Shown here: positions 7,581-14,850 of the stretch, piece by piece | Layout of the letters: every line of letters starts with the position of its first letter | Numbering within the stretch: position 1 is the first letter of the stretch | Assembly: GCF_014649115.1 (NCBI RefSeq) | Contig: NZ_BMSK01000008.1 | Span: 186,001-250,000, forward strand | Length of the DNA stretch: 64,000 nt | Reading direction: 5' to 3' | From: Streptomyces eurythermus | GTDB taxonomy: Bacteria > Actinomycetota > Actinomycetes > Streptomycetales > Streptomycetaceae | Program-made: the position numbers and the translations under genes | The notes under the pieces: model-generated | What the model was told of the DNA's origin: nothing | The model's database searches: none | Seen by the model: only the letters and a program-made list of their open reading frames with translations

Positions 7581-8627
7581 ATGCCGCCGTCATCCACCAC
7601 GCGGGCGCGCACCACGGTGTTCGCCCCGCGGCTCGCCGCCCTCATCGGCGACCACCTGGGCCGGGACGTCTTCCGCCTCGAACCGGACACCGTCGGGGTC
7701 GCGGGGCACGAGATCGCCGACCGGATCCTGGCCGCGCGCCGGGCCACCGAGACCGAGCGGCCCACCTTCAAGCCGCTGCACGGCCGGTCCATCAGCCGCT
7801 CCGAGGCGTCCGCCGTCACCCGCACCCTCGGCAACGACGTGCGCGAGGCCCTGGCCAGGCCCCTGCCCGGGAACGTGGACCTCACCGGCCCCTGGCCGCT
7901 GACCGGGCACAATTTCCTGCGCGATCTCATCCTCGGCCAGGACCCGCACCGGCTGCGCATGCTGATGAGCCGCACCCTCGAACTCACTCCGAAACTCACC
8001 TGGTCGGTGATCACCGTCGGCGCCGCCCTGCCCGGCTGGCCCCGGCCGGGCGCCCCGCTCACCGGCCTCGCGAACCGCGCCGCGCGGGCCCGCGGCTACC
8101 AGGAACGGCGCTACGCCATGGGGATGTACCGCAGGGCCGCGGCCCCCGTGTGCTTCACCGTCTCCACCCTCGTCGCCAACGCCCTCTGGCTCGGCGCCCC
8201 CTTTGAAGAGGGCACGTCCAACCGGAACATCGTCCTGGAGTCCCTGCGGCTGCTGCCGCCGTCGTGGAACATCCTGCGCAACGCCTCCCCCGAATACCCG
8301 GCCATCGACGCCCGGATAGGCGAGCGGGACGACGTCCTGCTGCTGCCCCTGCTCGCCCACCGCGACCCCGCCCTCTGGGACGACCCGGACGCCTTCCGCC
8401 CCGAGCGCTGGGACCGCCTCGACCCCGACACCACCCCCGGCTACCTGCCCTTCGGCCATGTCTCGGAGCGCTGCTGGGGCCGCCACATGGTCATGCCCCT
8501 GGCCGAGCTGCTGCTGGACCTGGTCCGCGGCTCCGGACTGGTGGTCGACCCCGGCCAGCGGGTCGGCCGGGTCCCGCTGCTCGGGCTGCTGGGCGTGGAG
8601 GAGGTACGGCTGACCCGGCCGCGCTGA
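7581..8627 (+). CDS. atropopeptide-type cytochrome P450, peptide-crosslinking
   Basis: The 348-residue protein starts at an ATG behind GGAGGAG. The haem loop reads FGHVSERCWGR with the ligand Cys at 298, the K-helix ExxR appears as ESLR near residue 219, and DPDAFRPERW forms the following PERF-like block. It is shorter than the usual 390-420 residues of actinobacterial P450s, and no AGxxT I-helix motif is apparent in the VCFTVSTLVANALW stretch, suggesting an unusual oxygen-activation helix. It is the only enzyme next to the AWYLWY precursor and should install all oxidative crosslinks. The following gene is 94 bases away behind its own operator, so the RiPP unit is probably just these two genes. 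Confidence 0.88.
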   Translation: MPPSSTTRARTTVFAPRLAALIGDHLGRDVFRLEPDTVGVAGHEIADRILAARRATETERPTFKPLHGRSISRSEASAVTRTLGNDVREALARPLPGNVDLTGPWPLTGHNFLRDLILGQDPHRLRMLMSRTLELTPKLTWSVITVGAALPGWPRPGAPLTGLANRAARARGYQERRYAMGMYRRAAAPVCFTVSTLVANALWLGAPFEEGTSNRNIVLESLRLLPPSWNILRNASPEYPAIDARIGERDDVLLLPLLAHRDPALWDDPDAFRPERWDRLDPDTTPGYLPFGHVSERCWGRHMVMPLAELLLDLVRGSGLVVDPGQRVGRVPLLGLLGVEEVRLTRPR

Positions 8628-8673
8628 CGGCCGCCGCACCGGAATCCGGGCCCCGGGCCGTTGGCCGCAGCCT

Positions 8674-8696
8674 CTATGTCAGGTAGCCTGACATAG
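8674..8696. promoter_or_regulatory. perfect 23-bp palindromic operator before the cupin operon
   Basis: CTATGTCAGG, a TAG centre and the exact complement form a perfect palindrome 25 bases before the cupin start. It is a strong candidate for a dimeric regulator site. The MarR gene at the end of the same gene run is the obvious candidate ligand, as MarR proteins often control aromatic-compound dioxygenases, but this pairing is inferred. Confidence 0.7.
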
Positions 8697-8721
8697 CAAG
8701 CGTACGAACCGGAGGCTTCGC

Positions 8722-9282
8722 ATGACCATCGAATACGCCACCCGTCACCGGGCCCGCTCCTTCATCCCCCCGGAGCCGGGCAAGCCCTACTTCATCGAGA
8801 AGGGCCTCGGTGACCGGGCGCACCTGTTCGGCGACCTGATCACGATCTACGCGGGCGGCGAGCAGACCGAGAACACCTTCAACTTCTTCACCTGCGAGGG
8901 CCCCAAGGGCGAGGTGATCCCCGCCCACTCGCACGCGGACACCTACGAGGTCTTCTACATCACCCAGGGCGCCGTACGGCTCTTCGTCGAGGACCTCGAG
9001 GGCGAGCAGCACGAGAAGCTGCTCACGCCCGGGGACTTCGGCTTCGTGCCGAAGAACTGCGTGCACGCCTACCGCATGGAACGCCACCACTCGCAGGTCG
9101 TGGGCGTGGCCGCCGGACCGGGCGGTACCTTCGAGCGGTTCTTCGAGTCCCTCGGCACCCCGGCCGGCGAACTGGGCCTGCCGGCCCGGCCGTTCGTGCC
9201 CGAGCCGGAGAAGTTCCGGACCGTGCCCGAACAGTACGACGTCCGGTTCCGCCCCGACCACCAGTGGCGCACCGGGAGCTGA
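8722..9282 (+). CDS. quercetin 2,3-dioxygenase-like cupin
   Basis: The 186-residue single-domain cupin contains the first metal motif as AHSHADTYEVFY (two His and a Glu) and the second as PGDFGFVPKNCVHAYR (His). Length and sequence style fit the actinobacterial quercetinases, which cleave flavonols with a divalent metal. An ACCGGAGG ribosome binding site precedes the ATG. It heads a run with a broken amidohydrolase, an esterase and a MarR regulator, which fits catabolism of a plant phenolic ester or flavonoid. The true substrate is unproven. Confidence 0.82.
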   Translation: MTIEYATRHRARSFIPPEPGKPYFIEKGLGDRAHLFGDLITIYAGGEQTENTFNFFTCEGPKGEVIPAHSHADTYEVFYITQGAVRLFVEDLEGEQHEKLLTPGDFGFVPKNCVHAYRMERHHSQVVGVAAGPGGTFERFFESLGTPAGELGLPARPFVPEPEKFRTVPEQYDVRFRPDHQWRTGS

Positions 9283-9287
9283 CGGCC

Positions 9288-10127
9288 ATGGCGCCACGCG
9301 AGCAGCGCGCCGGTGACCGTCCGGGATTCGTCGACGTCCACGCCCACTTCGTCACCGACTCCTACGTCCACCGGGCCAGGGCGGCCGGACACGAACGGCC
9401 CGACGGCATGCCCGCCCGGCCGCGGTGGTCGGCCCGGGCGCACCTGGAGCTGATGGGCCGCGGCGGCATCGACACCGCCGTACTGTCCGTGTCGTCCCCC
9501 GGGCACGCACTTCGGCGACCGGGCCGCGGCCCGCGCGCCGGCCCGCGAGGCAGACCCACGGCCACGGCGTCCACCTCGGCGACCCCCGCCTGGAACCCGT
9601 GTTCGCCGAGCCGGGCCGGCGCGGGGCCGTCGTCTTCGTCCACCCCGCCTCCCCGGTGTGCGGGGAGCGGTCCGCGCGGCCGGCCCCGCCCCATGGTGGA
9701 GTTCGTCTTCGACACCGCCCGCTCCCTCACCGACCTGATCTCCGCCGGACCCCTCGAACGCCACCCGGGCCTCAGAATCGTCGTACCGCACTGCGGCGGC
9801 GCGCTGCCGGTCCTGGCTGACCGGATCGACGGCTTCTCACGGCCGTTCATGCCGGGCGAGGCGCCGGTACCGGACGCCGCGGCCCAGCTGCGCCGCCTCT
9901 ACTACGACCTCGCCGGCCCGGCCTTCCCGCGCCAGGTGCCCGCCCTGCTCCGCCCGGCCGACCCGGCCCGGCTGCTGTACGGCAGCGACTACCGCCGGAC
10001 TCCGGCCGAGGCGGCCCGGTCGCACGCCGCGTCGTTCGACACCGAGCCCGCCCCGGTGCCGGGCACCGACCGGCGCTCCCTGACCACCGCCAACGCCCGG
10101 ACCCTGTTCCCCCGCCTCGCCCACTGA
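9288..10127 (+). pseudogene. frameshifted ACMSD-type amidohydrolase
   Basis: The start (GFVDVHAHFVTDSY, with the metal HxH) and the end (IVVPHCGGALPVLADR and LLYGSDYRRTPAEAA) read as a normal amidohydrolase of the 2-amino-3-carboxymuconate-semialdehyde decarboxylase superfamily. The middle does not. From about 9495 the homologous text continues in a second frame (GTHFGDRAAAR), then from about 9560 in a third frame (HGVHLGDPRLEPVFAE and GAVVFVHPASPVCGE), before returning to the first frame near MVEFVFDTARSLTDLI. Some 50 residues expected between these blocks are also absent. Two frameshifts plus a deletion argue for a dead gene, although base-call errors could explain part of it. Confidence 0.75.
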
Positions 10128-10132
10128 GCAAA

Positions 10133-10190
10133 CCCATGCCATCCGAGGACCCCATGCCACACGACCCCATGCCATCCGAGGACCCCATGC
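10133..10190 (+). repeat. 25-bp direct repeat that duplicates a start region
   Basis: A 25-bp sequence (CCCATGCCATCC, then GAGGACCCCATGC) occurs at 10133-10157 and again at 10166-10190, period 33. Each copy contains a GAGGA ribosome-binding-like motif followed 4 bases later by an in-frame ATG. The esterase therefore has alternative starts 33 bases apart. Confidence 0.9.
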
Positions 10191-11140
10191 GGGAAGAAGC
10201 CGTGTCCCAGGACGCTCCGTCCCTCCCCGCGCGGCTGCCGGCACCCCCGGACCCCGCCCGGCTGCCCCTGCCGCCGCCCGCCCGGCCCGCGCCCGGGGTA
10301 CGGCTGCTGCGCGGCGCCGTCTACGCCGTGCCCGACGGCGGCCGGCCGCTGGAGACCGACCTGTGGCTGCCCGAACCGGCGGACGGTCCGCTGTCCGTGG
10401 TCGTCTTCGTGCACGGCGGCGGCTGGCGCACCGGACTGCGCGACGACCCCGGGCCGCGGTTCCGGCACTGGCTGCCTGGGCCGTTCGCCCGGCTGGCCGG
10501 GGCCGGGGTGGCCGTGGTCTGCCCCGACTACCGGCTCAGCGGCGAGGCCCGGCACCCGGCCCAGCTCGACGACCTGCGCGCCCTGCTGGTCTGGCTGCGC
10601 GACCGGGCCGGGGAGCTGGGCCTGGACCCGGACCGGGTGGTCCTGTGGGGCGAGTCCGCGGGCGGTCACCTGGCCGCGCTGACCGCGCTCACCCTTGGAG
10701 CGCCCGGTGCCGGAGCGCCGGCGGTGACCGTGCGCGGCTGCGTCACCTGGTACGCGCCCACCGACCTCACCCGCCTCGCCGAGGACCACCCGCCGGGCCG
10801 CTTCGACCCGCGGGACCCCGCCTCGCGCGAGGCGCTGCTGCTCGGGGCCGCCCCGGCCGCCGCCCCCGGCCCGGCCCGGGACGCCAGCCCCGCCCTGCGG
10901 GTGACGCCGGCGGCGCCGCCGTTCCTGCTGCTGCACGGCACCGAGGACGAGCTCGTGCCCTGCGCGCAGAGCGACCGCCTCGCGACGGCGCTGCGGGCGG
11001 CGGGGGTGCCGGTCGAGCAGGTACGGGTGCCCGGCGCGAACCACCTGTGGCTGGGGCTCGCGGAGGAGGAGGTCGAGCGGGTCTTCGCGCGGACGGCCGG
11101 GTTCGTCACCCGGCACTGCGCCCGGGAAGCCGGCGGGTAG
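10187..11140 (+). CDS. alpha/beta-hydrolase, esterase/lipase HSL family
   Basis: The enzyme shows VFVHGGGWRTG (oxyanion hole), GESAGGHLAA (nucleophile Ser), HGTEDELVP (acid) and GANHLWLG (His), the complete triad of the hormone-sensitive-lipase/carboxylesterase family. The frame has four in-frame ATGs at 10136, 10154, 10169 and 10187. Those at 10154 and 10187 follow GAGGA, and the last was chosen (317 residues) because the upstream 17 codons (MPSEDPMPHDP) come from the direct repeat. Up to 334 residues are possible. It probably serves the same catabolic run as the cupin and MarR genes, for example by releasing an aromatic acid from an ester. Confidence 0.85.
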   Translation: MREEAVSQDAPSLPARLPAPPDPARLPLPPPARPAPGVRLLRGAVYAVPDGGRPLETDLWLPEPADGPLSVVVFVHGGGWRTGLRDDPGPRFRHWLPGPFARLAGAGVAVVCPDYRLSGEARHPAQLDDLRALLVWLRDRAGELGLDPDRVVLWGESAGGHLAALTALTLGAPGAGAPAVTVRGCVTWYAPTDLTRLAEDHPPGRFDPRDPASREALLLGAAPAAAPGPARDASPALRVTPAAPPFLLLHGTEDELVPCAQSDRLATALRAAGVPVEQVRVPGANHLWLGLAEEEVERVFARTAGFVTRHCAREAGG

Positions 11141-11178
11141 GAGGATAATCCGCTGGGTATCCGATCATCCGAGGAGCC

Positions 11179-11622
11179 ATGAGTCATCGCGCCGCCAACC
11201 TGCCCCAGCTCCTGTCCGAGGCCCGCCGCTGGTTCGAGGACGCCCTGTTCGCCAGCATGGAGGCGGCCGGCGAGCAGCCGGTGACCACGGCGCAGGCGTC
11301 CGTCTTCGCGATGCTCGACGCCGAGGGCACCACCGTCTCCGAACTCGCCCGGCGGATGGGTGTCACCCGGCAGACGGCCCATCAGGCGGTGCACGGACTC
11401 ATCGGCATGGGCCTGCTGGAGCAGGAACCCGACCCCGGCTCCGCCCGGCGGCGGCTGATCCGGATGACCGCCGAGGGGCGGCGCGTGCACGAGCGCGCGC
11501 AGGCCACGATCGGGGTGATCGAGTCGGTGCTGGTGGAGCGCGTCGGCGCGGACGCCGCGCGCGCCCTGGAGGGCGCGCTGCGCTCCGACTGGGGCGCGCC
11601 CCCGCTGGTCGCGGCTCCCTGA
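11179..11622 (+). CDS. MarR-family transcriptional regulator
   Basis: The 147-residue protein has the MarR winged-helix domain: TTAQASVFAMLDAEG, TTVSELARRMGVTRQTAHQAV as the recognition helix, and a wing with PGSARRRLIRMTAEGRR. MarR dimers usually repress catabolic or efflux genes and are released by phenolic ligands. It lies 38 bases after the esterase with its own GAGGAG ribosome binding site. Just upstream is a short inverted repeat (GGATA with TATCC, 11143-11162). It likely regulates the cupin/esterase run through the 8674-8696 palindrome (inference). Confidence 0.88.
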   Translation: MSHRAANLPQLLSEARRWFEDALFASMEAAGEQPVTTAQASVFAMLDAEGTTVSELARRMGVTRQTAHQAVHGLIGMGLLEQEPDPGSARRRLIRMTAEGRRVHERAQATIGVIESVLVERVGADAARALEGALRSDWGAPPLVAAP

Positions 11623-11628
11623 GCGGTC

Positions 11629-12510
11629 TCACGAGGCCGCGTTCCGCTCCGCTGCGGGGACCGGTACCACCTCGATGCGCTGCACGGCCCGGCTGAGCAC
11701 CAGCACGCCCACGACGATCAGCAGCGCCCCGCACAGCTCGGGCACCAGCCACCATCCGGTGCGGACGCGTTCGCCGAAGAGGACGATGCCGAGGGTCAGG
11801 CTCACCACCGCGTCGCCGATGGTCAGCGCGGGCTGCGCCGCGGCCAGCGGACCGGCCTGCAACGCGTTCTCCAGCAGCAGTACGGCGGCGACACCGGCGA
11901 GCGCGAAACCGTACGTCTGCCAGGACCGCAGGAACGCCGTGAGGCCGTGGTCGGCGAAGGTGCCGCTCGCCGACTTCAGCAGGGCGGCGGTCAGGGCGTT
12001 GCCCGTCGCGGAGGCGGCCGCCAGCAGCGCGGCGCGCCGGGCGGGCGGGCGGCCCGGGCCGGCCAGTCCCACCAGAGCGGCCATCACGCCGGCGCACAGC
12101 AGCAGGACCGGCAGCCACCGCGCGAGCGGTGCCTGGTCGGTCGCCCCGTGCGGGGCCGCCGCGAGCAGCAGGACGGCGAGGCCCGCGACACAGCCGCCGA
12201 CCCCCCACCAGCCCGAGCGTGGCAGCCGCCGGTGCATCAGCGGGGCGGCGACGAGCAGCGCGAAGGGCAGTTCCAGGATGAACAGCGGCTGTACCAGGGC
12301 CAGCGGGCCGTTGACCAGGGCGAGGCTCTGGAACAGCGCGGCGCAGGCCACACCGGCCATGCCGATCATCCAGATGGGCCGGTGCACCAGCTCCACGAGC
12401 AGGCGCAGCCCGCCGCGGGTGCTGGCCGACGCCGCCTTGCGCTGGAACGCGGTGCCCACGGCGTTGCTCGCCGCTCCCGCGACGGCGAACACCGCGGCGA
12501 GTTCGATCAC
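11629..12510 (-). CDS. DMT-superfamily membrane transporter
   Basis: The 293-residue protein begins at a GTG preceded by GGGAGAGA and has about ten hydrophobic segments spread over its length, beginning with IELAAVFAVAGAASNAVGTA. Motifs such as SLALVNGPLALVQPLF and GDAVVSLTLGIVLFGERV are typical of the EamA/DMT group of Streptomyces. Direction and substrate are unknown. It converges on marR with 6 bases between them. Confidence 0.85.
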   Translation of the reverse strand: MIELAAVFAVAGAASNAVGTAFQRKAASASTRGGLRLLVELVHRPIWMIGMAGVACAALFQSLALVNGPLALVQPLFILELPFALLVAAPLMHRRLPRSGWWGVGGCVAGLAVLLLAAAPHGATDQAPLARWLPVLLLCAGVMAALVGLAGPGRPPARRAALLAAASATGNALTAALLKSASGTFADHGLTAFLRSWQTYGFALAGVAAVLLLENALQAGPLAAAQPALTIGDAVVSLTLGIVLFGERVRTGWWLVPELCGALLIVVGVLVLSRAVQRIEVVPVPAAERNAAS

Positions 12511-12622
12511 GGCTCTCTCCCGCCTGCGGCAGACCTCCCGGAATCGGACGCCTTTCAGCCTACGGAAGGCGGCGCGGGCGCGCCGTGCGGGCGGGGCGTC
12601 CGCCTCGCCCCGGTGGCGGGGC

Positions 12623-12890
12623 TCAGCCGAACAGCGGGAAGCGGTCGGCCGCCGGACCCGGGGCGGCGCGCTCGGTATCGGTGGGCGCGGCGCGGCCGGT
12701 GCGTACACGCGCGTAGTGGGCGTTGCTCCACTTCGGCGGGCCGGGCAGGCCGTCGAGGGCCACGCTGCCGCCCCGGCCGGCCCCTCGGGGGAGGGCCCCG
12801 GCGCGTGCGTCAGTGCCGCGCCCAGGTCGAGGTGGTGGGCGGTCGCCCCCACCGCGAGCGAGGTGATCGGGACGCCGGCCGTCGGCGTCG
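12623..12890 (-). pseudogene. 3' remnant of a mycothiol-dependent maleylpyruvate-isomerase-family gene
   Basis: On the minus strand one frame reads ITSLAVGATAHHLDLG, the characteristic middle helix of the DinB/maleylpyruvate isomerase family of actinobacteria. A second frame continues with VALDGLPGPPKWSNAHYARV and ends in ADRFPLFG before TGA at 12623, a typical family C-terminus. The switch lies in a G/C-homopolymer-rich stretch near 12770-12800, and no N-terminal half or start is recognisable upstream. The rest of the 12511-13056 gap holds nothing I recognise. Confidence 0.55.
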
Positions 12891-13056
12891 GCCGCCTCGG
12901 CTGTCGTCGCCGGCCTCTGCGACGGGGAGTCGTGGCAGCGACGAGGGCTCGCGCGGGTTGCGGCCCGGTGGCTGTGCCGCTCGCGGGGCACCGGGACGCA
13001 CATGACCCCGGGCCGCCTCGTGGGCGGTCCCGGGTCATGTGTCGGCGGGGGTGCGC

Positions 13057-13710
13057 TCAGGCGGCGGCGATGCGCTTGGCCAGCTCCCGCGCCTTGGTGG
13101 CGGCGTCCTCCAGGGCACGGTCACGGGAGGCCTCGTACAGCGGGACCAGTTCGGCCATCGCCGGGTTCACGGTCGCCATGGTCAGCTCGGGGACGATGAA
13201 GTCCACGTCCAGGCCGAGGCCCGTGCCGAGCGCGGCGTTGAGGTAGTTCTGCACGTACTCGAAGTCCTCGCGCGGGGTGCCCGGCGCGTAGGAGCCGCCC
13301 CGGCTGGCGACGACGGTCACCGGGGTGCCCTTGGCGGACTGGGTCTCGCCCGCGGTGCGGCCCATCAGGATCACGTTGTCCAGCCAGGCCTTGAGGGTGG
13401 AGGGGATCGTGTAGTTGTACATCGGCGCGCCGATCAGCACCGCGTCGGCCTGCTCCAGCTCCTCTATCAGCTTGACGCGCTCGGCGAACGCGGCGGCCTG
13501 CTCGGGGGTGTGGGTGTCCGGGTCGGTGAAGCCGGCGAGGTGGGTGTCGGCGGTGATGTGCGGAACGGGCTGCGCCGCGAGGTCGCGGTAGATGACCGTG
13601 CCCTCGGGGTGCTCCTCCTGCCAGTGCTTGCGGAAGGCCTCCGTGACGACACGCGAGGCCGACGCCTCGGCCGGGAACACGGAGGAATCGATGTGGAGCA
13701 GGGTGGCCAT
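13057..13710 (-). CDS. azoR: FMN-dependent NADH:azoreductase
   Basis: The 217-residue flavodoxin-fold protein starts MATLLHIDSSV, which carries the FMN phosphate loop, and has IGAPMYNYTIPSTLKAWLDN and a VASRGGSY loop, all standard AzoR motifs. AzoR reduces quinones and azo compounds with NAD(P)H and protects against thiol-reactive electrophiles. It is transcribed divergently from an HxlR regulator, the usual arrangement for an electrophile-inducible azoreductase. Confidence 0.93.
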   Translation of the reverse strand: MATLLHIDSSVFPAEASASRVVTEAFRKHWQEEHPEGTVIYRDLAAQPVPHITADTHLAGFTDPDTHTPEQAAAFAERVKLIEELEQADAVLIGAPMYNYTIPSTLKAWLDNVILMGRTAGETQSAKGTPVTVVASRGGSYAPGTPREDFEYVQNYLNAALGTGLGLDVDFIVPELTMATVNPAMAELVPLYEASRDRALEDAATKARELAKRIAAA

Positions 13711-13839
13711 GGGTGTCTCCAGAAAAGAGCGGGAACAGCCGGACGCCGGAAGCGCGGGCTGATGTTTCGTACTGGACTACTTTTAGCACATGAACTTACT
13801 TTTCTTCAGCACCCTACGGCGGGGTAGTACCCTGACGAC
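13711..13839. promoter_or_regulatory. divergent azoR/hxlR control region
   Basis: The 129-bp region is AT-richer than its surroundings. It contains two similar direct elements, ACTACTTTTAGCAC at 13776-13789 and ACTTACTTTT with CAGCAC at 13794-13812, and flanking GTACT/AGTAC inverted motifs at 13769 and 13826. HxlR proteins bind such repeats between divergent genes, so this is the probable operator. Confidence 0.55.
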
Positions 13840-14226
13840 ATGGACGAGAACCACGACAGTGCGGCCTGCAAGCGGGTGGACGACGGCATCACCCGCGTCT
13901 TCCAGCTCCTCGGCAAGCGCTGGAGCGGGCCCATCGTGGCCGTCCTGGTGGGACAGCCCGCCTACTTCACCGACCTGCGGCGGGCCGTCCCCGGCATCAG
14001 CGAGCGCATGCTCTCCGACCGGCTCGCCGAACTGGGCGCGGCCGGCCTCGTCCTGCGCGAGGTCGACGAGGGCCCCCCGCTGCGCGTCTCCTACCGGCTG
14101 ACCGAGGCCGGCGCCGCCCTCGAGCCCGCCCTCCGCGAACTGGCGCAGTGGGCCAAGGACCACCTCCCGGACGTCCCGGAGTGCACGGGGGCCGCCCTGG
14201 ACCGGCCGCGGCGGGCATCGGCCTGA
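13840..14226 (+). CDS. HxlR-family transcriptional regulator
   Basis: The 128-residue protein carries the HxlR winged-helix signature: a Cys near the N-terminus (SAACKRV), LGKRWSGPIVAVL, FTDLRRAVPGISERMLSDRL as the DNA-binding helices, and a wing with VSYRLTEAG. The N-terminal Cys at residue 10 is the position used for electrophile or quinone sensing in YodB/HypR-type members. It should control the divergent azoR gene. Confidence 0.9.
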   Translation: MDENHDSAACKRVDDGITRVFQLLGKRWSGPIVAVLVGQPAYFTDLRRAVPGISERMLSDRLAELGAAGLVLREVDEGPPLRVSYRLTEAGAALEPALRELAQWAKDHLPDVPECTGAALDRPRRASA

Positions 14227-14277
14227 CCCTCCCGGGCCACCGCCGAACGGAGGCTGCCGCGGTACCGGCCGAGCCCG

Positions 14278-14706
14278 TCAGTCCAGGATCGTGGCGAGGC
14301 CGCGGCGGCGAAGCTCGGCCAGAGCCTCGAGCATGGCCTCGATCTGCTCGGGGGAGTGCCCGACCCAGTCCTTCAGCTCCGACACGACGCGCACGGGCTC
14401 GCGGGTGCGGTAGGAACGGGTGGGGTTGCCCGGCAACTTCTTGTCGGTGACGTTGGGATCGTCCTCCAGCTCACCGGTCGGCTCCACCACGTAGATCCGG
14501 CCCGGCCCGTCGCCGGCCGCCAGCTCCGCGCCCCAGGCGGCGGCGTCCAGCGTCTCGGAAAAATAGACATGGCGGGAGACGCGCCCTTCCTCGTAGTTGG
14601 ACGCGTGGCCGGGGGTCAGCACATCCCCGGGAACGAGGTCTGCCTTCGTACCGTGCAGGTACGTCCCCGCCTCGTACACCTGGAAGGGGACAGGGGCGTT
14701 GGTCAT
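14278..14706 (-). CDS. arr: rifampin ADP-ribosyltransferase
   Basis: The 142-residue protein fits the small Arr family in length. It shows YLHGTKADLVPGD, SNYEEGRVSRHVYFSETL, AAAWGAELA, GRIYVVEPTGELEDDPN and DKKLPGNPTRSYR, the conserved NAD-binding blocks. Arr transfers ADP-ribose to the C23 hydroxyl of rifampin and so inactivates it. The ATG at 14706 follows AAGGAG and is preferred over the longer frame starting at 14748. It stands alone and no rifamycin genes are nearby. Confidence 0.93.
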   Translation of the reverse strand: MTNAPVPFQVYEAGTYLHGTKADLVPGDVLTPGHASNYEEGRVSRHVYFSETLDAAAWGAELAAGDGPGRIYVVEPTGELEDDPNVTDKKLPGNPTRSYRTREPVRVVSELKDWVGHSPEQIEAMLEALAELRRRGLATILD

Positions 14707-14850
14707 GGGCTGCTCCTTGGGCCTGGACTCGGGCCAACAGGAAACCACGGCAGCCCCGTTGGTCCGCCAGGCGGCCTGCCGTGGTTCCCCCGCACTGCCC
14801 GGTCACGACCCGGTGGGCGGTCGCCGTCCCGCGCGCCGGCGCCGGCCGTC

